Shown: positions 10,104 to 22,505 of the stretch, in pieces
Position numbering within the stretch: position 1 is the first letter of the stretch
Layout of the letters: each line of letters begins with the position of its first letter
Source of the DNA: Ophiodon elongatus
Taxonomy: Eukaryota > Chordata > Actinopteri > Perciformes > Hexagrammidae
Length of the DNA stretch: 64,000 nt
Assembly: GCA_016806645.1 (NCBI GenBank)
Contig: JACSYO010000694.1
Span: 719,001-783,000, forward strand
Direction of reading: 5' to 3'
Program-made: the position numbers and the translations under genes
Notes under the pieces: generated by a model
Database searches by the model: none
What the model saw: only the letters and a program-made list of their open reading frames with translations
What the model was told of the DNA's origin: nothing

Positions 10104-12170
10104 GAGGTGCTGGGTATTGTCAATGAACTAAAGAGAAACTCACCTGAATGCCTTCAGAATAAGGAGGGAATGAGGGTTGGAGGGGGAAAGGAAAAAAGGG
10201 GGTGCAGAAAACAGACTGGGACTGCTGATCAACTGCTTCTCACCATAACAACAGGATAGTCCGTTCAGCCTCTGCCCATTACTCGGCGAGTGTTCGGCAA
10301 CGGACCACAACAAGACATGATTTGCCACGACACCACAGCATAGGTATGAAGGGGAAAATGTGAACTTGATATTGTTGCTTAACTTTAATGTATGTTGTTT
10401 GTCTCTAATTGAGGTTCAGTTTCCTTTTCAATGCGCCATCTACTTTGTTTTACGTTTTCTTTATTAATTCATCATATTTTATTGTTGTATTTGTTGTACT
10501 TTTTTGCGCTTTGTTGCTTTTTATAAGAGTTGCTGTATGCTCTGTACCACATGTCAGCAAACATAGATTATAGGAGAGAAGAGTTAAAAGCAATTTTGTA
10601 TTGTTGTATAGTTTGATTTGGAGGTATTATATGTATAGTAACATTTTGTAAAGTGCTGTTTGGTTTCGGTTTAGTTTTGTTTGTAGCTTAGTTTTTGTTT
10701 TGTCTTCAGAAACCAGATCCATGCATGATGTTATTAAGAGGAGGCATGTGTGTCTGATCTGGTACCTGAAATGACAGTGTGTAGATAACTAATACCAATA
10801 CCTCTGGAGACATGTCTGTTTGATATTATTACATTCATTCATCCTGGAGCTGAGCTTTGGGTAGGTTTCAGTATGTTGATAATGGTTTAAGAATTTTCGT
10901 TAGCCCCTACATTTTAACCCTCCTTATGTTAATGTTATTTTTCATGCGGCCCCCTTTTATTCAGTTGCATACTTCACATAAAGCAGACTTTTTACACTAC
11001 TTCAAATCCTGGTATTACAAATCGAAAAAGGCAGTAGTCACATTCAACAGAAAAACACTGATCACCATCAAGAGAATCAACAGACAATCACATGAATAAT
11101 GTAAGGGTCAATCCCCTTCATTTCTAATGTTCCATAAAATCAGTCGACTTTACAGTTTGTAAGGTCTAGGTGGAGTTCGGAAAACATAGTTCCTTTCTTA
11201 AACTACTGTGTATGACAATTTGGATACCAGTAAAAGCGTCATGTCAGCGAGTGAACAAACTGTGAAGTGAAAGCCCAAAGTCTGACCTCGTCACTTTTTT
11301 GACTTAATATGTCGGTATTAGTCAAGTCCATCCTTTTCTATCTCTGTTTTAAAATTGGCTGCTGGACTAATTAAAACTGAAGGTGACTCTTCTCCATCAT
11401 GCTGCTGTGTGAGTCATTGGTCTGGCTGTTGAATTCTTCTCCTGGTCGCCTTCAAATGCCTTGTGCAGCGCTCAGTTGTACACCACCCTCTTGTGTCACT
11501 TCTGGTTACAAAAAAGAAAATGCCGACAGCCAAAAACCAAGATGGCAACGGTCAAAATGGTGAACTCCAGGCTTTAAAACGGCAGCCCATAAACCATGGG
11601 TGCCATCACGGTGACTAGGTCAACTTCTCATATACAGTCAATGGTACGTACGTATGTTCGTCTGTCCAGTTCATTCTCATGAACGTCATATCTCAGGAAT
11701 GCCTTGAATGAATTTCTTAGAATTTGGCACAAACGTCAACTTGGACTCAAGGATGAACTGATAAAAATATGACGGGGAAACGTCAAGGTCCTTGTGACCT
11801 GAAGTGATGCCATTTTGGACAGACGTGGACATAAACTGCAACATGTCTGCTTGGCAGAGGCATACAACCGCAAGACGGTAATTCCAGTTTTAAAAATGAT
11901 GGATACTGGGAATAATTGATTGGGTTGTACCCCACACTGTGGTTAGATAAAAATCAAAAAACATCTGATACAAAAGTTCAACAAAATGTGTACTTAATCA
12001 CGAGAAACTATTAAAAACACAAACAACCTTTTAAGTTGTCATCTCAGATTCCATCAGTGGAGGTAAAGAGGCAGTGAATGGATGATATGTCGAAGAAGTC
12101 TAAATGATAACCATTAAAAAAAATGCTGTTGCCAGAAGAGGCAGGAATAAAGTAAAGTATAATAAATTTT
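10104..12170 (+). other. Probable gene A 3' UTR and proximal flank
   Basis: The sequence after the gene A stop is AT-rich and non-coding. Candidate polyadenylation signals on the + strand are attaaa at 11370-11375 and aataaa at 12146-12151 and 12161-12166. Nothing here proves which is used. A dispersed fish repeat occupies about 11648-11892, so a shorter 3' UTR is also possible. Confidence 0.45.
11648..11892 (+). repeat. Dispersed fish repeat (...CTTGGCAGAGGCATACAACCGC... type)
   Basis: The segment contains atatctcaggaatgccttga, tggcacaaacgtcaacttgg, gacattttggacagacg-like sequence and a 3' end near gcagaggcatacaaccgcaa. I recognise these phrases as a high-copy interspersed repeat of perciform genomes. 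I cannot give its class name with certainty. It appears internally deleted compared with the form I remember. Confidence 0.6.
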
Positions 12171-14720
12171 ATTACCATCATTAAGCACCATATCATAATA
12201 CCTGAGTAACAGTTTTGTATCATAAGCAGCTGTTAAAAAGGTTCCAGGCAAGTTCACTAGAGCCCTAAAAAGTAGTTTTCCACAGGATCACAGACATGCT
12301 CCCCTTTCTAAAAGGGCAATCTAATTAGAGATTACTTAGTTCAGTCTTATTACATGTTAATGTGGCATTTCCTGTGCAATTTGTCTTGCACACTTAGGGT
12401 AGCTTACCTGTGAATCTACTCAGATATAATTTGCAGCCTAATTAAAGCAAAGCCAAAGACCCGTGCATTGGAGATGTGCCCAGGTTACAAGGAAAGTATA
12501 ACGCCCGTGGCACACTGCCTACCTCTGTGAGACATTGAAGGGTTTTTTTTGCCATCGATCCGAGTTATTTAATATTGAGTACCTGCCAATACAGAGTTCC
12601 GATCCAATACTTCTATTGTACTAGATAATACAGCTGCATAGTGGAAACTTCAGGTACATTAAAGTTATTCAAACCAATCCAATGTATATGCTTGACAATA
12701 GAATATGTTTGCATTGCATTAAGAAAAGAATTGTATAGCTATGATTAAAAATCGAGAAAGTGCTTACTATTTCCAGCTCTGCTACAGTGCAGACACTCTT
12801 TTCTCTTGCTCTATGCTTTGTTTATATTAAGCAGTTATTTTTTTAACTACAGAGCTTATAATGTAAGGTGGTTTCCTGTCACAACTAAATCATTGGTAGG
12901 ATTGAATGCTAATTTCCGACTGAAACTTTCTGGTTGCAATCATCGGCTATCAACTGCCTTTAGTTCCCATACAGACAATTAGTGGACTACTGATTGTAGT
13001 GTCTCAGACAACACAATGTCTCTGTGCTCATCCGCATCAATGAAGAACACAGAACTGCCATGAGTTTCTACAGAAGACTGCCATATTCAAAACAACAATA
13101 TCTGCAACTCTGAATGACACCATAACTTTTCCCAGACTCACTGAAACTCAAACAGTAAAGACAAGTGTGGTGACTGGGATTTCCAATTGCTAGGATAATA
13201 TTAAATCTAAAGACAAATGCAAGACTGTACTGTACTCCTAAAGAGAGCCACTTAGAGAGCCCTTTAGGTCCTCAGCTCAGCTAACTTTGTCCCGGTACAT
13301 CCATCGGACAGCCAGAGGCAGATATAAACACAGTCCACAGTCAACTAGAAAAGATGGCTAGCTAAACCTCCATGAATGATGAGGAATCTTCATGAGATAA
13401 ATGGTGCTGATAAGAATGGACATGGGGAGCATTATGAAGGATTTGAGCCAAGAGAAAAAAGCAAGACAGGCATGAGGAATGGAGCAAAAAGGGAGAAAAA
13501 AAAACACCTAAAGAGACATTTCAACATTTGGTTGTGAGAGCAGCTGCTTTCAGATATACAGTACCAGTCAAAACCTTCTCATTCACATTGAATGAGAAGG
13601 TGTGTCCAAATTTTTGACTGGTACTGTATTAGCCGTAAGTCAAAACATACTGCTTCCAAGGTGCTATGGTCTGTGACATATGGGAAGAAAATTATATTTC
13701 AACACCCCAAAATGAATCCAATTATTCTACATGTGGAAGTCAATGCAGAGGTCAATTGTTTCATTGAACAGTTTAATATTCGTGGCAAACTGGAAGCCTA
13801 GTTGTTTAATAGTGGACCGCTGCCAATGGTCAACAGAGGGATAACAGGTTTGGCAGACTTTTATCATTGAACACATGGCTCAGCCAAACCTGTGGTCTGA
13901 AAGGGATCTACTATGTTGATAACTTTGATCTGTTCTGGGGGTGTAGGTATCTAGTTAGGACAGCTGGCCTCCACTTAAACTCCAGGAGTTAAAGTACTGA
14001 TGGATTATTATTGGTTCAGCCTGCGACACCCATCAAGGCCGAAGATGATGCAACCTCCCTCACAGCCGCCTCATTGCCACGGAGACGAAACCGAACAGCC
14101 ACGACATCAACATGCTGAAAACACGTCCCTCGTGCCTTTCCTTTTCCCTGCCTCACCCAATAAAAGGGAGCTCTGCCATGTCGTTTACTTCAGCCCCAAA
14201 CAAGCACGTTCTGTGACACCGACCTAGACGATAATGAAGACGGCAGAACGAGAAAACAGCTCTCTCCTGTCTGTGCTGGTTAGACTGATGAGGCCAGCGA
14301 GGTCACCAAATGTTTGCCTCATCTCTCCTACCTCCCCCCTCTTTGGGTTCTCTCTGACAAGCTGAGATCACAGATAAAGGAACTGGATGGGATGCAATTG
14401 GATACCACTGAGTTTCAGTGCCGCATCTCTAAAGACTGCCAGTCATATCAACACAAAGCAAATCTGCCAGGCGCAGACGAGAGAGAGGATGCCTAGAACA
14501 TACAGGGTCCATTCCCCGGGTAGTAGAGGGAACGAGACACAGCCAACTCCCACAACAAATTCATCAACCACAATATCCTCATCAGGTACCATCTGTCCAT
14601 AACCCTGTCAGAAATAACCTGAAACTGGCTCTGCTTATGTTAGGTCTCTAACAAACATAATTTTTAATTAACTATCGTATCACTACCTTTTCAACTTGAT
14701 TTTATCTTTTTAGAAGATAA
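12171..14720. other. Intergenic, no gene seen
   Basis: Unique AT-rich DNA apart from a Tc1-type inverted-repeat remnant at 13559-13626. The stretch 14000-14600 is less AT-rich and has short open frames, but none resembles a known protein. An 11-bp inverted repeat (gattttatctt/aagataaaatc) lies at 14698-14724. Confidence 0.6.
13559..13626. mobile_element. 68-bp Tc1/mariner-type inverted-repeat remnant flanked by TA
   Basis: The terminal arms cagtaccagtcaaaa (13559-13573) and their exact complement (13612-13626) are flanked by TA on both sides, the Tc1/mariner target site. Inside is a second perfect inverted repeat, ccttctcattca (13574-13585) with its complement (13589-13600) around a 3-nt centre. 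The right side retains ggtgtgtccaaat, part of a terminal repeat I recognise from fish Tc1-like elements. No transposase remains, so this is a deletion derivative or MITE. Confidence 0.75.
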
Positions 14721-14727
14721 AATCATA

Positions 14728-15410
14728 GAACCCTGGTTCGATGAAAGTGGCAGTGCAACTGCTCTTATTAAATCAGGCCCTCCTAATTTCAATTTAACAG
14801 ATGTAATCAGAGGTGAAAGAAGAGTAGGAGGAGTTGCAGCCTTATTTAATGATGCTTTCTTGTGCATTTATATTGACCCAGCACAAAGATGGTCCCACCA
14901 ACAAGCCTTTCTAATGTCGTCGCAACTGATCTTGATCAATTCTGTGTTTTACCTGATTTGTCTATTACTCCTAAAGTCCACAGAAGATCAGCAACTGTTA
15001 AAAAGTGGTACCTGAGGATACTCGTGCACTCTTCATGGAAGCTATCACTGCATACCCTCACCTTGCCTTCTGTGAATGACCTTCTAAACAATTTCAATTA
15101 CAAAATTGAGAATGTCAATAATGGCATTGTATTTGCTGGTTAAATCATCAAGCCGTAATCAATTTAGGACTGAGAAGGACTTCCTCGCATATGAACACCT
15201 TATCACTGACAAATGAATGAAGGATAATGAATGAATTTGTTGACTTCTTCAGTAATAGAATTCAGCCATTAAAATGTCAATGTCCTTGCCAAAAAATAAA
15301 TTCTCATCTTCAATCACAGGGAAGGAATACGGAAAGGTTTTCTGCTGTTGACTGCAGTACACTGGAGGAAATTGAACAGCATCTTACGCCGTCTACAGTA
15401 CCAGCTGTCT
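14728..15410 (+). mobile_element. Decayed non-LTR retrotransposon fragment (Rex1-like)
   Basis: Broken frames read as pieces of a LINE polyprotein in order. First is an endonuclease segment with WFDESGSATALIKSGPPNF and RRVGGVAALFNDAF (about 14731-14860). Next is a remnant of the GDFNIHV strand, NFNYKIENVNNG (about 15087-15126). Last is the endonuclease-RT linker with NEFVDFFSNRIQPLK and FSAVDCSTLEEIEQHLTPST (about 15227-15400). The reverse transcriptase core is missing. Frameshifts and stops separate the blocks, so it is inactive. Family assignment rests on resemblance to fish Rex1/L2-type elements. Confidence 0.7.
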
Positions 15411-16915
15411 TGATCCTGTATTTATTTCTCTATTCTTACCGTATTAATTTCCTTGAAAAAGGTGTCTATTCTTTTGTGCACTTTTATGTTTTTACACCGT
15501 TTTCCTTCTTCTTTCTTTTTTATATTTTAATTTTCTTTGTTTATGAAGTGTGCTATACCAATACACTTGCTTTGCCTATACATTCACAAAATCTATAATA
15601 TATTTTAGACATTCTCTAATAGGGCCTGAGGCCTTCAGGTGGTATTCATTATTAATTTCAACTGGAATTTCTGCAGCATTCGAAAGACTTGGTTGAAGCT
15701 GAGAATGTGAGTAACTCAGATCAATTGTGTCACATTCTGTCAACTACTATTATTGAGCTGCTGGCCCTATTGTCATTTTCCTAACTATTGTCTATCTCAC
15801 TGTTACTGCTGTTGCCAGATTTTTCTTTCCCGTCTCCAGCTTGTCTTCCTCCAACATGTCTTGCCCCCGGACCTTCCTTCAACCCCTCTACTCCTCCAGG
15901 CCATCACTAAATGTCTCATTTTCTGCCAACTTTCGTCAACTCCTCCCTGACATCAGGCTGCAACCTATCATCTGTAATCATTCACTGACTCACCGTCGCA
16001 AGAAATTAATGCTTTTTCTGAATCCGCAGATTGGTGTTGCTTCTTTCATTCCTTTCCAAATCTCCTAACCTTTAAGTAACTACTCAGTGGACATTCTTAT
16101 CGCACCTGACCACAAACAGCCCACTCTGCCCCACTGAGATTTCTCTCCCTGCCACTGAGGCTCTCCAAACTGCTCTACCTGCCTTTCTCGCCTCAGTCTA
16201 AACCCTCTTAGACATGTGCCTGTGTCTTCAGCAATGAACTGCCAGGTATTCCGCCTTGCAGACACAAGAATCTCTGGATCTGTACTCGCACTAACTAACT
16301 ATCTGACAGCTGCTGTCATGTATAATGGAACGGACCCCTGTAACCATTACAAACCATCTCCACTGACATCCCCTATGCCAATACATTACTATATATCCTA
16401 TTTCACAACTTCCCTATACCGTTGCTATGCCAACAATCCTCAACATGACCTTTACTCCTTTCCTTCTCTCCATTTCATTCCTTGCAGGTTAGGGCGAGCA
16501 TCACCAATTACACTCCTGATGTCACCTCTCAACCCTCCATCTGACAGTTGCCCTTCATCTAGGCTTTACACTCATCACGTTCTCCAGACATGCAAACTCT
16601 AGAGTGGTGGAAAAGGTGAGGAAAGACATAAAACTAAAATCAGCTTGTGATTTTATTCCGCAAATGATGCCTTTTGGAGAGTTTTGAGATAAGAGCACAA
16701 CAAGAAAACAACATTTATTTAAGAATATCTATATGACTATTTGTTTGGAACATGAGGCCAGAGCTTACACATTGCAACTTTAGAGGGTAAATAATCATAA
16801 TAATGATCATGATAATAATTCAATTTACGTATATAGCACATTTCATATCACAAAGGGATTAAGGTATTTGTCCTACCAGGCTGGACATGCATAGGACAGG
16901 CCTAGTTTTACTGTC

Positions 16916-17416
16916 AGACTACAAATTGGCCTGCAAGAATGTGTCTCCCCCTGTAACTCTTGCAAGGAAAGTACTCATTTCTGCATATTCACCAAGATTA
17001 TTAGGCATGATCTGAAGAATAAACTAAACAGAATATTTAATAGTTGGGCATCATATGTTCATTATAGGCTGTGCTTGAGTTGGGAAGAAATACAGTAAGT
17101 GCCAGTACTGCCCTTATTCACATGTTGGCGTGTGTATTGGCTGCACTCTCTTGCCACTTGAAGCATTTTAAAGTATATTGTATATCACAGCCTTTGTCTG
17201 AACATTTAATTGTAAAATCATACAGTTTTTGAGGCGCGGTGTCAAAACACTGGCTCTGTGCCTTTATGAATCGCCTTTAAGAATCTCTCATGAGGGTACC
17301 TGCAACTTGTCAGCACTTTGTGGCAGACCATAAATGCAGTCCGTCCCCCTATAATTTCTTCTGGGAAAGTGGAAACGTCTCTATATTCACCAAGGGTATT
17401 GGGCATGGACTGTAAG
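16916..17416 (+). repeat. Decayed direct repeat pair
   Basis: The phrase atattcaccaagattattaggcatgatctg (shown in part) near 16988-17014 recurs near 17381-17410 as a close variant. Upstream similarity (cagactacaaat/cagaccataaat, tccccct) lies at the same relative offset. The copies are about 400 bp apart, consistent with two old copies of one interspersed element. Confidence 0.5.
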
Positions 17417-18022
17417 CGGTTACAAATTAAAGTCCTACTTCATCCAATTGAGAGTCCATGGTCTTTGCTGGTCTACTCAAGGAAAGAAATAGGCACCCCG
17501 AGGTTTTTAATATGGTTTTATTCTTTATCTCACAGCTTTATGTTAAATATTAACAAAGACGGTTGTCAAAAATGTCCCACCTTTTCAAATTTAGAGAACC
17601 AATTTATTTTCTGCTGTCTGTTTCCATGACACATCATAATGAGGCATTGTTGCTCTGTTCATTAATTTAAGCCATATTTATTTTTGGCAGTAATCTGTCT
17701 AGTCTAATCTGTCCAGTCTACAAGGTACAAAAGGTAAAAGGGTTTGTAAGACCTCTCAGTCTCTATTGTTCACGTATGTACACTGGCCGGTCCGATTCCC
17801 ATTGGCATACTCCATGCTTGTTTGTCATCGGGTGGGTGTAGATAAACTGAGAAGAATTATCCTATGTGTGTATGTGTGTGCTTTTGTGCATGCATGTGTG
17901 TTTGTGTGTCAATGTGATTTATGGGTTAGACCGGTGCAATTAAAATAAGTTTGAATGTGGTATTGTTTACTTTATTCTGCTGACGTTGAAACGCTGCTCT
18001 TAGTAAAGATGAAGAAGACAGC

Positions 18023-18300
18023 AAATGGTAAATGGACTTTTCTAGTCTCCTGACCACTCAAAGCGCTTTAAGACTACCCCTCATCATTCACCTATTCATA
18101 CAATGATGGCAGGGTCTACCATGCAAGGTGCCATCAGGACTAACTAATAATTCAAACTCATTCATACACTGTGGGAGCAATTTGGGGTTAAGTGTCATGC
18201 CTAAGGACACATCGACATGGACTAGCACAGCTGGGGATCAAACTGCCGATCCTCTGATTGAAGAACAACCCTGCTCTACCTCTGAGCCACAGTCGCCCTC
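18023..18300 (-). repeat. Dispersed repeat, 'actcaaagcgcttta' family, copy 1
   Basis: The copy begins aatggtaaatggactttt and includes ctgaccactcaaagcgcttt, catgcaaggtgccatcagg, tgtgggagcaa and a terminal ctgagccacagtcgcc. This combination is a very common teleost interspersed repeat, which I associate with an RTE/Expander-like retroelement tail. The class name is uncertain. Confidence 0.65.
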
Positions 18301-20869
18301 CAAATGAAACTGTCTTTTTTTTATTTTTTTGTTGAAGACGCCTTTGATCGGGCTTTATATACAAATGTAAACAGTTCAGCGAGATGGCTCAGGCCTTAGA
18401 GAATGTCACAATGAGAGACTTGAAATCCCTGTGGTGATGGCGTTATTGAGCTCCAAGTAGAGATGGGGCTGCAGCTGTTAATACACCCCTTCCTCTAAAC
18501 ATAAAGCACCACTTACCCTCTGGAATTTATTTTTCACTTATTTCATCTTTGATGGTATTTTTGTTTTTAGGTCTGTGTTTTCCAGCGTCTTTGGGGGAAT
18601 GTGTATTCTGGGTCCCTGAAGTGATAATGATGGCTTGCTCGCTGGTTTGTTTGTTCTGCAGCACAATGCCAATCTGACAGACCAGGCTTATAGAGAGGGA
18701 AAGTTCAGACATCAAGAAAACTGAAAACAGCTGTGGCTTGCTCAACAGCACACTGGACTAGATAGCATTGTTGCTAATGTTTAATTAAGTTACTTTCAAT
18801 ATGTATATACCTAAACCCACTGCCCAGCTGCTCTGTTAAAGGAACAGTTTATTGAAAGGAATGGTAATGTCCCCATCAACTATATCTGGCCCTGATCCTG
18901 ATCCTAGGACTTTAATATCCTGCTCTGATCTGTACTTGTATTTACTTAAATGTTGATTAAATAGGTATTGGGCACAATGAAATAACAGCTGTAGCCTGCT
19001 TCATCTTACACCCCTTATTTTTTTCCGAGCTACTTGATCCAAGTACTGAAGGCCCTGGCTCAAAGCTATTACGTTTATAAGCTTAAATCATTGACATGAT
19101 ATCAACAGGGAGAATGATACTCCTGAGGTTGATGTGACCCAATCCGCTAGAGAGAAGTTATATCACTCTGTTGGACGGTGAGTAATGGTGAGTGATGATT
19201 AGTGAGGGTTAGTGACAGAATCACCAACTAAAATGAGAAGCTGCGACAGGAACTTTTTGTACACTTCTCTAATCTAATGATGATTAGTGTTGTAGTTTAG
19301 TGAATCTGTGTGGTTTGCCAACCTCACTGCAAAGACTTTAGAGTCATTCACCGGTGTGCATTCACACACAACACACTACTGTACACTCCATGGCCTGTGA
19401 CATCCCCTCGTTGGGCTGAAAGATTTTTTTTAAGATCAATATTGCAATTGCGTTTCAGGATGCAATTTCTTTTTTGAATTCCTTATATTCTGTATGATTC
19501 ACTACAATCAAGCAATACATCATTCTACAGTATGATTAACACAACATCAGATCCAGTCATATAAACTGCTCTTTCATGTAAGCCAGGCCTTTGAATGATG
19601 AAATTAGATTGATTTATCCATGAAATATGAATATCATATCGATATTTAGCAACTGAGTTGTAAAAACCTTTAATCACAGTAGAATATTGTCACTTGAAAC
19701 TTCAAGCCTGAGAAAACATAATGTGACATAACCATCATGAATTAACTTGAATAAAATCCGAAAAAAGAACAAAGCATGCAGATCAACAGGCCTAGTGCAA
19801 CATTGATATATGAAAAATGTGTTTCTTAAACAAACTAAAGTGCAGAAATATATTTTTTAAAAAGCACCAGAGGATGTGAATATGGGAACATGTTGATTAA
19901 ACGTATAAACAAAAGCCCTTACACACCACAGTGTCAGTATGAACATAAATGTAAATATTACAAAATAAATATCTCACTGATCTCCAGTCAACAGTATTGT
20001 AACAAATTACACAAACTAAAGTTCACGCTGACTATGGCTCTACCTCTCTAAAAACATGTTTACAACTCAAAGCCTCAATCTAAAACATGTTGTTAACGGG
20101 GTTTGGAAGCACCAGGGAGACTTTGTTTTGCCTCCAGGGCCAAAGTTGGTGCTCACTTCGGGTCTAACCCCCTTCACTTTACTCAGGAGTTGAGAAGTAA
20201 GACACAGGAACTTTACTTGGGTTTAGAGGAGCCGCAGGGCAGCATGTGCATGTGAAGCCCAGGGGGGCTTCTAACCCTCTGGTTGGTTAGATTGTGTAGC
20301 ATTTAAAAACAAATTTTTTCAGCCCTATCCCTCTGGGTGGATTTGTGATTCCATTTGACACTGGAGAGATTTTACTTTCTTGGCGAAGCCATAGAGAGTC
20401 TATAGTCTGTTGAAAAGCTGGAGTTTTTGATGAGCAAGGAGAGCTTTGTGCTCATCTTGAGTTTCATCTTTGATACTCATGGCATCATTTTAGAGCCCTG
20501 GCATTTGGCCCAGTTAATCCTGGCCACCATTTTGAGCAAATTGCTGTGGAACTTACTTATGTAACTTAGGCTGTAGTCAAGCACAACTAATTATATATTT
20601 CAGTCACATAGATTAGAAGTGTTAAGAAAAGCTATGTGAAGCTTTTCCTACACTGTAAATACAAATAACTGACCACCTGCTGAATTACTGGTGACATGTG
20701 TTTTTGGTGAGCACCCCCCTGCCACACTCACATTTTTGTATCTGTGCTCGCTGCCAAATATTGAGAGGAGAAGAGTCTATGGTCCATCTGTCTGTCTGTC
20801 TGTCAGAGTGTAGCTGTGGAGATACTTGTGTAGTAAGGCCAGCTACTGCAACCATCAGAGCCAAGCTCT

Positions 20870-21184
20870 GGCACTTTTATGTCCTTTTATGGAGTTATTT
20901 TGTTCCTCTCATTTTGTTTAATTTATGTATTTATTTGTTAGTTTTGTATTCCTTTTGCTCTTTTTGTTGTTTGTGTTGGTTTTGTTGCGTTCATTGCTTT
21001 TATGGCATGGTCTCTTTTTTGCTTTTTGTTTTCTTTATTTCTGTTTGTATTGACGTTCTGCTCTTGTATTTTGTGCTCTTGTCTTCTTGTTTTGGCTTCG
21101 TCTATGCTTTGCTTCTCTGTAGAGCACTTTGTAAACTCTGTTTTGAAAGGTGCTATAGAAATAAAGTTATTATTATTATTATTA
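20870..21184 (+). mobile_element. Probable LINE 3' end with (TTA)n tail
   Basis: A T-rich stretch is followed by agagcactttgtaaactctg, gaaaggtgctatagaaataa and a (TTA)6 tail at 21167-21184. This arrangement is typical of 3' ends of fish L2/Rex1-type LINEs, which end in short tandem repeats. The 181-residue open frame across 20698-21243 is a by-product of this T-rich UTR and is not considered a gene. Confidence 0.5.
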
Positions 21185-21195
21185 CCCAGTACCTA

Positions 21196-21300
21196 CTAAA
21201 TAGTAAATATACTTATTTATATAGCGCCTTTCTAATCTTCTGACCCCTCAAAGCGCTTTATACTACATGTCAACATTCACACACATACACTGATAATAGA
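21196..21300 (-). repeat. Dispersed repeat, 'actcaaagcgcttta' family, copy 2
   Basis: The copy contains tttatatagcgcctttctaa, ctgacccctcaaagcgcttt and catgtcaacattcacacaca. It is a truncated copy of the same family as 18023-18300, placed directly after the LINE-like tail. Confidence 0.6.
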
Positions 21301-22450
21301 GGCTACTCGTTCTGAATGACGTGACATTTTATAAGATTGATTTTCCGCACAGCAAAAACATCTACTAGGTCTGGTAACTGGTGCCTCTATGCATTGATGT
21401 GAAGAAAATGTCTCTTTTCTATTTGTTCTATTTTGTTTTTCATTTGTTTTAAGAAAATAAGTTCAGGAATTATTAACAGAAAGAAATACTGACACCGGAG
21501 ATTAGAGAGCTTTTTTGCAAGTAGGCCTCCCTTCAGTCCCATGAAAAGAAATCACCAGAGAGGCTGCACTACAGTGCCAATCCTGCGTTTTAACAGGCAG
21601 CAGACAAATTGTTTGGACTAGATTTGATAAGTGTTTTCTGTCTTTATGTACTTAAATTTTTGCTCTCTGTTGTGTTTCTTTGTCTCTCGCAACATTAACA
21701 GATATTTTTACATAAATTGAAGATTCTAAAGTACACCCGGTGGTTCATGGTAATCTATCATTCACATGTCACTGCAAAATATCTTTTTAATTTATAACTT
21801 CCAAATGGTCCCACAGATAACAGTGTTTCAGCCTCTCACTTGGCACCTGGTACCAAATGTTATTAGTGCTGCTGTTCCCCTGCCTCTCCTGATAATTTGT
21901 CGTCCTAAATTGTAAGAAGAAGGGCTCACTTTTAAAATATATTAATTTAAAAGAAAAAAACGGTTTAATTTATTCAACAGTAAGAGGCTGAGAAATGTAG
22001 GGTTGTTGGGATTGTTGGCTTGTGTTCAGCATGTGAATGGGTGTTATTTGGGCAAAGCAGCACCTTAGGTAAAAAAAAAAAAGAATACCCATATTAAATA
22101 GATTGTGTAACAGTATTTGCCATTTAAATGTGGACACAGAAATATTTCAAAATCTGCTACAAATTTAACTACAATTAATAAACCCTATGCAGTGCATTTT
22201 TAGTCAGGTTTCCCTAGATAATAAATGTTCAAACAGTTAAATAAAAATTGCCAGCAGGTACCCAGAATATAATGAGACAACGCTGCTTACACCAAATGTG
22301 TGCTATGTTTTCTGTGTCTGCTGTTGTTCATGTGGTAAGTAGCTGGACTTAGTAGCTGGTATATATGTTTGTTTATGTGTAGAGATGGAAAAAATATTGG
22401 CCAATGCATTGCCAGTAAAAGATCTACAGAATAAACAATGCCAGAAGGAG

Positions 22451-22451
<1 letters not shown>

Positions 22452-22503
<52 letters not shown>
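22452..22503. repeat. (CA)n microsatellite
   Basis: An uninterrupted CA dinucleotide tract of about 52 bp. Confidence 0.95.

Positions 22504-22505
<2 letters not shown>

Larger units (their letters stand above)
15411..20860. other. Intergenic, no gene seen
   Basis: AT-rich unique and repetitive DNA. It holds a decayed direct duplication (16916-17020 and 17324-17416) and a fish dispersed repeat at about 18023-18300. The CT-rich open frames at about 15750-16600 lack recognisable domains. Confidence 0.6.

Noticed and set aside
15753..16602. Chain of Cys/Pro/Ser-rich open frames
   Set aside because: CT-rich sequence without recognisable domains or splice pattern. It could be repeat-derived, but I cannot support a gene.
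18235..18300. Possible tRNA-like B box in the ggggatcaaactgcc region
   Set aside because: No cloverleaf or A box is present, and the segment belongs to a known-looking dispersed repeat.
20698..21243. 181-residue hydrophobic open frame
   Set aside because: It is a T-rich stretch ending in a LINE-like (TTA)n tail and has no domain, so it is better explained as retrotransposon 3' UTR.
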